5,687 nt of DNA, from assembly GCA_050256015.1 (NCBI GenBank), contig JBFWIL010000170.1, positions 1-5,687 on the forward strand. Reading direction: 5' to 3'. The notes beneath the pieces were generated by a model that saw nothing but the letters and a program-made list of their open reading frames with translations, ran no database searches and was not told where the DNA came from. Made by a program: the position numbers and the translations under genes. The DNA is from JBFWIL01 sp050256015. GTDB lineage: Bacteria; Bacteroidota; Bacteroidia; Bacteroidales; Prolixibacteraceae. This document shows, one piece after another, positions 1 to 5,086 of the stretch. Position 1 is the first letter of the stretch, and every line of letters begins with the position of its first letter.

Positions 1-2
1 TC

Positions 3-1133
3 ACCCAGCGTGTTTTTCAGATTGCAGCGGGTTATGAAGATTGTAACGATTGCGATGCTTTACGTGGAGATATGGTTTTAAAAAGCTGTGCCGGACGGCT
101 GCCACAATCCGATGGCGAGCTGGCCTCCCAGCCGACAATGAGCAGGCTGGGAAATGCAGTAGGGGCAAGAGACTTGCTGCAAATGGGCAAATACTTACTT
201 GACGCTTTTATATCTTCATACGCCAGTGCCCCTGGTATAGTGATAATTGATTGCGACGATACCAACAATAACACTTACGGCCAACAGCAACTTACTTTGT
301 CTAACAGTTATTACCATGACCATTGTTATATGCCCCTGCGCATTTATGAAGGTTTATCGGGAAAGTTGATTACCACCATTTTAAAACCTGGTCGCAGGAA
401 CAAACAAAATAACGTGGCATCGCTGCTTAAAAAGTTGATCCGTTACCTGCGGGCACAGTGGCCCGGTACAATGATCATCGTCAGGGGTGACAGCCATTTT
501 GCTTCGAAAGATTTTATGCAGTGGTCAGCCAATCAATACAGGACAGGGTACATCACCGGTCTTTCGGGCAATAAAAAGCTGCACGAGATGGCCCGTGTGA
601 CCATAGACAGTGCCGAAAGGGAATTTAAACAATACGGAAAACATGTAAAACGCTACCACAGTTTTATGTACCGGGCCGGAAGTTGGGAAACGGCCCAAAA
701 GGTAGTTGTAAAGGTCGAGGTATCAGCCATGGGCACCAATATCCGTTATATTGTCTCAAACCTGTCCAATATCAGGGCAAAAGAACTTTATGAAAAAGGC
801 TATTGTGCCCGCGGCACAATGGAACTGAGGATTAAAGAACACAAGTTGTACCTGAAGTCCGACCGCTCGTCCTGCAACAGTTTTTATGCCAATCAGGTCC
901 GCCTGTTCCTGCACTCAATCGCTTATGTACTCCTGCACACAATGCAAAAGGAACTCTTTAAAGGGACTGAATATGCCAGTGCAACATTTAAAACCATTCA
1001 GGATAAAATCATCAAGACAGCCGCCTGGGTAAAAGAAATGAAAACCAAAATAAAAATCGAATTCCCGGTGTCATGCACCACCAAAGAGGTACAGGTTAAA
1101 GCTTTTGAAATGTTGTCCTTATTGCGTACTTAG
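3..1133 (+). CDS. IS1380-family DDE transposase, 5'-truncated by the window edge
   Basis: This transposase catalyses cut-and-paste movement of its IS. The frame is open from base 3 with no stop, so the true start lies to the left. The 376 visible residues begin with TQRVFQIAAGYEDCNDCDAL, the conserved block found some tens of residues into IS1380 proteins. Family proteins are roughly 430 residues, so I infer that only the N-terminus is missing. The catalytic triad is recognisable: the first Asp lies in IIDCDDT (codons about 249-260), the second in VRGDSHF (codon 489-491), and the Glu in the Y-(2)-R-(3)-E signature YCARGTME (801-824). No frameshift or internal stop occurs in the visible part, and the C-terminal helical tail is complete to the TAG at 1131-1133. 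It therefore looks potentially active. The ATG at 72 is internal and not the start. The upstream region and promoter are not in view. Confidence 0.92.
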   Translation, partial: TQRVFQIAAGYEDCNDCDALRGDMVLKSCAGRLPQSDGELASQPTMSRLGNAVGARDLLQMGKYLLDAFISSYASAPGIVIIDCDDTNNNTYGQQQLTLSNSYYHDHCYMPLRIYEGLSGKLITTILKPGRRNKQNNVASLLKKLIRYLRAQWPGTMIIVRGDSHFASKDFMQWSANQYRTGYITGLSGNKKLHEMARVTIDSAEREFKQYGKHVKRYHSFMYRAGSWETAQKVVVKVEVSAMGTNIRYIVSNLSNIRAKELYEKGYCARGTMELRIKEHKLYLKSDRSSCNSFYANQVRLFLHSIAYVLLHTMQKELFKGTEYASATFKTIQDKIIKTAAWVKEMKTKIKIEFPVSCTTKEVQVKAFEMLSLLRT

Positions 1134-1348
1134 CCCTGGCTGTGACTCGGGAAAATAAAAGCACTTAGCAAGGAACGGCAATGTGCTGTATGGAAAAGCT
1201 ATATCATGACGTAAAAAAATACGGTCAAATTCCATTTTTGAAGACAGGAAAACGTGGTTTCCGCTTGCCTTCATGCTCACCAGTCCGGATGATCTGATTT
1301 AAAACGAAAAATATCCAGATCGTTTTTACTGAAAATTTTCCGAATTTT

Positions 1349-1368
1349 GGGTTTATGAATTAATCAGG
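1349..1368 (+). repeat. Probable right terminal inverted repeat of the IS1380-family element
   Basis: The sequence GGGTTTATGAATTAATCAGG fits the type of end remembered for Bacteroides IS1380 elements, written CCTG...ATTCATAAA when read inward. It lies just past the palindrome GAAAATTTTC (1331-1340). The partner repeat at the left end is outside the window, so the exact boundary is inferred. Confidence 0.55.
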
Positions 1369-1390
1369 CTAACTTCGGAACTCGTGCGTT

Positions 1391-1405
1391 CCGGTTAAAT
1401 ACCGG
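1391..1405. other. Small GC stem-loop downstream of the flavoprotein gene
   Basis: A 5-base-pair stem CCGGT/ACCGG encloses a 5-base loop TAAAT. Three further pairs (GTG/CAC) are possible outside a 4-base bulge. It lies about 48 bases past the stop of the minus-strand flavoprotein gene, where a 3' processing or termination structure would be expected. No U-tract follows on the minus strand, so it is not a standard intrinsic terminator. Confidence 0.25.
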
Positions 1406-1452
1406 CACTGCAGCCCGTTTGACAATTGATAACGATAAAAACGGATTATCGG

Positions 1453-2430
1453 CTAAAACCGGTAATGGGATCCCTCAACAAGTTCAAGTCGTGCCTGCTC
1501 ATACTCTTTCTTCAGCTCCTGCATGATTTGCGCCACAGGGGAAATATCATTGAGCATGGCGGAAACCTGACCGATTTCCAACTCGCCCTCATCCAGCTCG
1601 CCCTCAAACATGCCTTTCCTGGCCCGGCCCTTCCCAAGCAACTGCCTGAGTTCTCCTGCAGACGCTCCGCGATGTTCAGCTTCCTCAACCTGCCGGAAAA
1701 AATTATTCTTGACCAGCCGCACAGGAGCCAGCTTTTTCAGGGAAAGGACGGTTTCTCCCTCTCCCAGGCCGGTCACTAGCGCCTTAAAAGCAGGATGGGC
1801 AGAAGATTCCCGGGATATGGCAAAACGGGAACCGATCTGGACTCCTTCCGCTCCCAGGACCATAACAGCAAGCATGGCTCTTCCTCCGGCAATTCCTCCG
1901 GCAGCCAGCAGGGGCAATCCGCTTGCCTTCCTCACGGAAGGAATCAGGCTCAGCGTTGTCGTTTCATCGCGGCCATTGTGCCCGCCGGCTTCAAACCCCT
2001 CGGCCACAATGGCATCTACCCCAGATTGTTCACATTTTTTTGCGAAACAGGAACCGGCCACCACATGAGCCACACAGATTCCCCGCCTATGCAACCAGTC
2101 AGTCCAGTTCTTCGGACTTCCTGCCGAGGTGAAAACCACAGGTACCTTTTCCGCAACAATGATCTCCATAATAGTTTCCAATTCCGGATAAAACAAAGGG
2201 ATATTCACACCAAAAGGCTTTCCCTGCGTAGCTGCCCTGGTTTTCCGGATATGCTCCTGCAGAGTCTCCGGATGCATAGATCCGGCCCCCAACAGTCCCA
2301 GTCCCCCGTTATTACTTACCGCAGAGGCCAATCTCCAGCCACTGCACCAAACCATTCCTCCCTGAACAACCGGGAAACGGATTCCGAACAGGGAACAGAT
2401 TCTGTTTTTATGATTTTCCTCAATATTCAT
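1453..2430 (-). CDS. FMN-dependent oxidoreductase of the nitronate monooxygenase / FabK family
   Basis: This 325-residue TIM-barrel flavoprotein probably uses FMN and NAD(P)H in the cytoplasm. Family members either reduce enoyl-ACP (FabK, fatty acid synthesis) or oxidise nitronates. Visible motifs are FPVVQGGM near residues 19-26 (FMN site at the first strand), KPFGVN at 71-76, the signature AEGFEAGGHNG at 143-153 with His151 as the likely catalytic or flavin-contacting histidine, AAGGIAGG at 176-183 (phosphate binding), and GAEGVQIGSRF at 193-203. QGGM, rather than the QAPM typical of class I nitronate monooxygenases, and the GQVSAML segment near 287-293 make it look closer to pneumococcal FabK as I remember it. 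No acyl-carrier or fab gene is adjacent, so the substrate is unproven. The start at 2430 is supported by an A/T-rich leader without Shine-Dalgarno, usual for Bacteroidota. It appears to be transcribed alone, 197 bases from cdaA. Confidence 0.88.
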   Translation of the reverse strand: MNIEENHKNRICSLFGIRFPVVQGGMVWCSGWRLASAVSNNGGLGLLGAGSMHPETLQEHIRKTRAATQGKPFGVNIPLFYPELETIMEIIVAEKVPVVFTSAGSPKNWTDWLHRRGICVAHVVAGSCFAKKCEQSGVDAIVAEGFEAGGHNGRDETTTLSLIPSVRKASGLPLLAAGGIAGGRAMLAVMVLGAEGVQIGSRFAISRESSAHPAFKALVTGLGEGETVLSLKKLAPVRLVKNNFFRQVEEAEHRGASAGELRQLLGKGRARKGMFEGELDEGELEIGQVSAMLNDISPVAQIMQELKKEYEQARLELVEGSHYRF

Positions 2431-2467
2431 CTTATTAAAATTTTCACAAAAAGACTGACTATGAGTT

Positions 2468-2496
2468 CAATATACATACAGTCGTTTTTCATCAAA
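2468..2496 (-). promoter_or_regulatory. Candidate Bacteroidota-type promoter for the flavoprotein gene
   Basis: On the minus strand, TTTG (2493-2496) is separated by 18 bases from TATATTG (2468-2474). These approximate the Bacteroidota -33 TTTG and -7 TAnnTTTG elements, with the -7 box one T short. The box lies 37 bases upstream of the ATG at 2430, a sensible leader length. The match is imperfect, so this is tentative. Confidence 0.3.
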
Positions 2497-2562
2497 TGAC
2501 CAACGGATGAGCCCCGCATGCCAAATGAAGGCAAGCCGCACCGGCCGGCCCGAAAAGAAGAG

Positions 2563-2585
2563 TTCCGGATTTAAATCTGCCGGAA
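2563..2585 (-). terminator. Weak stem-loop after cdaA, possible terminator
   Basis: The inverted repeat TTCCGG (2563-2568) / CCGGAA (2580-2585) gives a 6-base-pair stem with an 11-base loop, about 43 bases past the cdaA stop. On the minus strand it is followed by CTCTTCTTTTC, a pyrimidine-rich but not pure U tract. It could end the folP-cdaA transcript before the flavoprotein gene. The stem is short, so the call is weak. Confidence 0.25.
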
Positions 2586-2627
2586 GTCTACTTTAAGCCG
2601 AAACCGAACAAAACAACAGTCAGAAAC

Positions 2628-3437
2628 TCAGTTTTCCATCCCGGCATAATCTGCCTCCTCCTGAATAAAATGACTCAGCAGCTTGGTCAGTTCGGCCAGG
2701 GATATGTTCTGCTGGATCCGGCCGCTCCGCACAAAGGAAATCCGGCCTTTTTCTTCTGACACCACTATAGCCAGAGCATCGGTAGCCTCGGTAATGCCAA
2801 TGGCAGCCCGATGACGCAGGCCCAGGGACGGATCAAGATCACGTTTGTCGGTCACGGGAAGAATGCAACGCGCTGCAACAATCCGGTTACCCACAATGAT
2901 CACCGCACCGTCATGGAGGGGAGTATTCTTAAAAAAAATGGTCTCCAGCAGAGCATCCGAAATACGTGCATTGAGCCTCTCTCCGGTACGCACATATTCC
3001 CGGAGCTCCGACTTGCGGGCCATGATAATCAAAGCCCCGGTACAGGTCCGCGCCATGTTTTCACAGGCTTTCACAATCAGCTTAACCTGCTGGCTGGTAG
3101 CCGACTTTTGCCTGTCGGAAGAAAACAGCCTGTCCGTACGCAAAAACCGGTTAACCTGTTCGCTACTCCCGATCATCAGCAGAAACCGTCTGATCTCCTG
3201 CTGAAAAACGACGATCAGGGCCAGCACGCCCACCCCTATAAACTGTCCCACCAGGGTGCCGATCAATTCCATGTTCAGAGCCCTGACCAACAGCCAGAAC
3301 AGGTAAACCACAGAAAGGCCAATGAAAATATTCAATGCCACTGTTCCCCTGATCAGCTGATAAAGCTGATAAAGCAGGTAAGCCACCATCAGCACATCGA
3401 GAATATCCAGAAACCGTATGGTGATAAAGGCATTCAT
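2628..3437 (-). CDS. cdaA: Diadenylate cyclase CdaA (membrane-bound c-di-AMP synthase)
   Basis: CdaA condenses two ATP into cyclic di-AMP, a second messenger tied in other bacteria to potassium and osmolyte control and cell-wall homeostasis. The 269 residues match the usual CdaA length and layout. Three N-terminal membrane segments lie near residues 12-29, 33-53 and 60-79, followed by a short linker helix and the cytoplasmic DisA_N cyclase domain (about 100-260). The two catalytic signatures are intact: DGA at 176-178 within PLHDGAVII, and RHR at 208-210 within GLRHRAAIGI. The ATG at 3435-3437 immediately follows the folP TAG (TAGATG on the minus strand), so the two genes are almost certainly one operon with translational coupling. 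In Firmicutes cdaA is normally next to cdaR and glmM. Here neither is adjacent, in line with the folP-linked arrangement I recall for Bacteroidota. No Shine-Dalgarno is evident. Confidence 0.95.
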   Translation of the reverse strand: MNAFITIRFLDILDVLMVAYLLYQLYQLIRGTVALNIFIGLSVVYLFWLLVRALNMELIGTLVGQFIGVGVLALIVVFQQEIRRFLLMIGSSEQVNRFLRTDRLFSSDRQKSATSQQVKLIVKACENMARTCTGALIIMARKSELREYVRTGERLNARISDALLETIFFKNTPLHDGAVIIVGNRIVAARCILPVTDKRDLDPSLGLRHRAAIGITEATDALAIVVSEEKGRISFVRSGRIQQNISLAELTKLLSHFIQEEADYAGMEN

Positions 3438-4319
3438 CTAGCGGTTGGCTGCCTCCCTAAGCAGGTTAAAAAGCCTTACAGATTCCACAGCCTCTTTCAC
3501 ATCATGCACCCGCAAAATATCTGCTCCGCCAAGAAGCAACATGGTGTTCAGCACAACAGTTCCGGTCAAGCTGTGTTCCGGATCCGTTTCAAGCGGCTTA
3601 TAGATCATCGATTTACGGCTTACGCCAACCAGCAGGGGAAGCTGAAACACCTTAAAAGAATCCAGGCGGTTCAGCAGGTCATAATTGTCTGACAGGTTCT
3701 TCCCGAAACCAAATCCCGGATCCAGAATAACATCTTTCACCCCCGCCCGGGTCAGCCGCCTGACCTTATCGGAAAAATAACGCGACACATCCTGAACCAC
3801 ATCCTCGTAAACCGGATTATCCTGCATCGTTTTAGGAAGCCCCAGAATATGCATCAAAACATAAGGAACCCCGAGTTTGGCAATGGTATCAAACATGTGA
3901 TCATCAAAATTCCCTCCCGAAATATCATTCACGATACATTCCCCAATTTCATCGATTACGCGGAGAGCCACCCAGGAACGGAAAGTATCAATGGATATGG
4001 GAACCTCGGGAAATCGTTTCCGGATAGCTGTAACGGCAGGCAGCAGGCGGGTCAGTTCCTCCTTTGTCGGAACCAGATCCGAACCCGGACGGGTGGAAAC
4101 GGCTCCCACATCAATGATATCAACCCCTTCCCGAAGCATCGATTCGGCCCGTTGCAAAATCTCTGATTCCGTAGTATACTTGCCCCCGTCGTAAAAGGAA
4201 TCTTTGCTGACATTCAAAATGCCCATCACGGCCGGGGTGGTCAGATCAATCAATTTTCCATTCAGTGTCACCGAACTTTTCCGCTTGAAAAAATTACTGG
4301 CAGAACTCGTGATTAACAT
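3438..4319 (-). CDS. folP: Dihydropteroate synthase FolP
   Basis: FolP joins p-aminobenzoate to 6-hydroxymethyl-dihydropterin diphosphate in folate synthesis and is the target of sulfonamides. The 293-residue TIM barrel carries the expected motifs: VMGILNVSKDSFYDGG at 31-46 (loop 1; Asn36 is the metal/diphosphate ligand position), DVGAVSTRPGS at 70-80 (loop 2), SIDTF at 109-113, VNDISGG at 130-136, VLMH at 154-157, ILDPGFGFGK at 198-207, VGVSRKS at 231-237 and RVHDV at 270-274. Pterin-site Asp and Lys positions are present, so it should be active. Two oddities are LNVSKDS where most family members have LNVTPDS, and MHILGLP where MHM(R/Q)GxP is common. The ATG at 4319 is the only in-frame Met before the core. 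It adds about 15 residues upstream of the usual start of homology. folP leads the operon with cdaA, under the promoter at 4359-4389. Confidence 0.96.
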   Translation of the reverse strand: MLITSSASNFFKRKSSVTLNGKLIDLTTPAVMGILNVSKDSFYDGGKYTTESEILQRAESMLREGVDIIDVGAVSTRPGSDLVPTKEELTRLLPAVTAIRKRFPEVPISIDTFRSWVALRVIDEIGECIVNDISGGNFDDHMFDTIAKLGVPYVLMHILGLPKTMQDNPVYEDVVQDVSRYFSDKVRRLTRAGVKDVILDPGFGFGKNLSDNYDLLNRLDSFKVFQLPLLVGVSRKSMIYKPLETDPEHSLTGTVVLNTMLLLGGADILRVHDVKEAVESVRLFNLLREAANR

Positions 4320-4358
4320 AAGCTATTAGGATTTTGATAAGTTAAACCTAGCATCCTA

Positions 4359-4389
4359 CAAAAGTATAATAATGCCGGTAAAATACACA
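4359..4389 (-). promoter_or_regulatory. Probable promoter of the folP-cdaA operon
   Basis: On the minus strand, TACTTTTG (4359-4366) matches the Bacteroidota -7 consensus TAnnTTTG exactly and lies 39 bases upstream of the folP ATG. Nineteen bases further upstream, TGTG (4386-4389) is an imperfect -33 element in the expected place. Spacing and leader length both fit the major Bacteroidota sigma factor. The first copy of the CCGGTAAA repeat (4375-4382) falls between the two boxes. Confidence 0.6.
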
Positions 4390-4487
4390 TTTAATTCCTA
4401 TTTTTATCCCCGCGAAACGGCTTATTGCTACCGGTAAATGCGGGTTCACAACACCAGGCCGCGAAACGGGCAGACCGGAATAAATGC
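4375..4487. repeat. Interleaved short direct repeats in the divergent promoter region
   Basis: Two words alternate across this stretch. CCGGTAAA occurs at 4375-4382 and 4431-4438. CCGCGAAACGG (11 bases, exact) occurs at 4410-4420 and 4459-4469. A third, looser partner CCGGAATAAATGC at 4475-4487 resembles CCGGTAAATGC at 4431-4441. The order is A-B-A-B-A', as if a unit of roughly 50 bases had been duplicated and had then diverged. The first A copy sits inside the folP promoter and the last overlaps the ATG at 4484. Together with the rest of 4320-4507 this region contains no convincing gene. A function as operator sites is possible but not shown. Confidence 0.5.
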
Positions 4488-4507
4488 AAAGACATAAAAA
4501 AAACAGC

Positions 4508-5050
4508 ATGGAAAAGACATTAGAACAGTATGAACAGATCATCTGTATATGCCAGGAGATTTTCTCAAAAAAAATGAACGATTACGGCCTGGCCTGGCGT
4601 ATTTTACGCCCTACCTCGCTGACGGACCAGCTTTATATTAAAGCGCAGCGTATCCGGAACATTGAGATGAAAGGCATTATGAAAGTAAATGAAGACAGCC
4701 GTTCCGAATACATAGGAATTGTCAACTATTGCCTGATGGCCCTGATACAGCTACAAAAAGGCATCACAGAGAAGGAAGACCTCCGCCCGGAAGAGATATC
4801 ACAGCTTTACCTGGACGGGTTTAATGAAGCAAAATGCCTGATGCTGAACAAAAATCATGATTATGACGAAGCCTGGAGAAGAATGCGCATCAGTTCAATC
4901 ACCGACCTGATCCTGATGAAAATCAGACGGGTTAAACAAATTGAAGACCATGCCGGACAAACGGAAATATCCGAAGGGATAGAGGCTAATTATCTGGACA
5001 TGATCAACTACGCGGTGTTTGCACTGATCAGGCTGGAGTTCGGAGAATAG
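4508..5050 (+). CDS. DUF1599-domain protein with two internal repeats, function unknown
   Basis: This 180-residue, mostly helical, soluble protein has no signal peptide or membrane segment. It is built of two copies of one domain. Residues about 18-83 contain NDYGLAWRILR, SLTD, K, RIRNIE and NYCLMALIQL; residues about 111-176 contain HDYDEAWRRMR, SITD, K, RVKQIE and NYAVFALIRL. The shared D-Y-x-x-AWR / S-x-TD / K / R-x-x-x-IE pattern is the DUF1599 family signature. That family is also, as I remember, called nucleotide-modification-associated domain 1 because phage relatives occur with base-modification genes. Its biochemical role is not known to me. I chose the ATG at 4508 because family members begin with a sequence like MEKTLEQYEQ. 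An upstream in-frame ATG at 4484 would add eight residues and lies in the repeat region. It is followed after 36 bases by the DoxX-like gene, so the two form an operon, divergent from folP. Confidence 0.85.
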   Translation: MEKTLEQYEQIICICQEIFSKKMNDYGLAWRILRPTSLTDQLYIKAQRIRNIEMKGIMKVNEDSRSEYIGIVNYCLMALIQLQKGITEKEDLRPEEISQLYLDGFNEAKCLMLNKNHDYDEAWRRMRISSITDLILMKIRRVKQIEDHAGQTEISEGIEANYLDMINYAVFALIRLEFGE

Positions 5051-5086
5051 GGCAAAACAAAGCCGGACAGACAATATAGCACAGGG

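Larger units (their letters stand above)
1..1368 (+). mobile_element. IS1380-family insertion sequence, right-hand part (left end outside the window)
   Basis: Most of an insertion sequence is visible: a DDE transposase of the IS1380 type, about 235 bases of non-coding tail, and a probable right terminal inverted repeat ending in ...ATTAATCAGG at 1368. Read on the minus strand the end is CCTGATTAATTCATAAA, which resembles the CCTG...ATTCATAAA ends I remember for Bacteroides IS1380-family elements. The left end lies outside the window, so the repeat pair and the target duplication cannot be confirmed. If the boundary is right, the 4-5 bases after it (CTAA or CTAAC at 1369-1373) should be one copy of the target duplication. 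The element sits downstream of, and tail to tail with, the flavoprotein gene and interrupts no visible gene. Confidence 0.75.
1134..1452. other. Gene-free stretch: IS tail, IS right end and short spacer
   Basis: These 319 bases lie between the transposase stop and the flavoprotein stop. The first 235 are the untranslated tail of the IS. They contain a small open frame (1181-1297), an A/T-rich inverted repeat (AAAACGA at 1301-1307 with TCGTTTT at 1320-1326), a perfect 10-base palindrome GAAAATTTTC at 1331-1340, and the terminal repeat ending at 1368. The remaining 84 bases are host DNA. They hold a small hairpin, CCGGT-TAAAT-ACCGG (1391-1405), optionally extended by GTG/CAC at 1384-1386 and 1406-1408 across a bulge, and a second inverted pair CCGTTT/AAACGG (1415-1420 and 1439-1444). 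Neither is followed by a clear U-run on either strand, so a terminator is possible but unproven. No convincing gene is visible. Confidence 0.6.

Noticed and set aside
32..274. 80-codon minus-strand open frame at the left edge
   Set aside because: It lies wholly opposite the conserved transposase frame and has no supporting motif.
1342..1349. GAATTTTG near the IS right end as an outward-reading -7 promoter element
   Set aside because: It lacks the initial T of TAnnTTTG and no TTG-like -33 box occurs at the right distance. It would also read antisense into the flavoprotein gene, so there is no support beyond a partial match.
1795..2499. Long plus-strand open frames opposite the flavoprotein gene (also 1426-1779, 1610-2068, 1923-2132)
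   Set aside because: They are antisense shadows of a clearly conserved flavoprotein. Their translations are low-complexity, rich in Ser, Pro and Gln, with no recognisable motif.
3355..3372. Tandem 9-base repeat AGCTGATAA x2 inside cdaA
   Set aside because: It encodes the LYQLYQL stretch near the first membrane helix. Homologs, as I remember them, have a similar YQLYKL sequence, so it is ordinary coding sequence, not a slippage tract of note.
2811..3692. 293-codon plus-strand open frame opposite cdaA and folP
   Set aside because: It spans the junction of two intact, motif-bearing genes on the other strand. Its Gln/His-rich translation has the look of an antisense shadow.
4399..4406. TATTTTTA as the -7 box of the DUF1599 operon
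   Set aside because: It misses the final G of the consensus, and no -33 TTG lies 18-20 bases upstream. The real promoter of this operon was not identified.
4348..4542. 64-codon minus-strand open frame in the divergent spacer
   Set aside because: It overlaps both the folP promoter and the DUF1599 start. Its hydrophobic, Cys-rich translation matches nothing I recognise, and no promoter or leader supports it.
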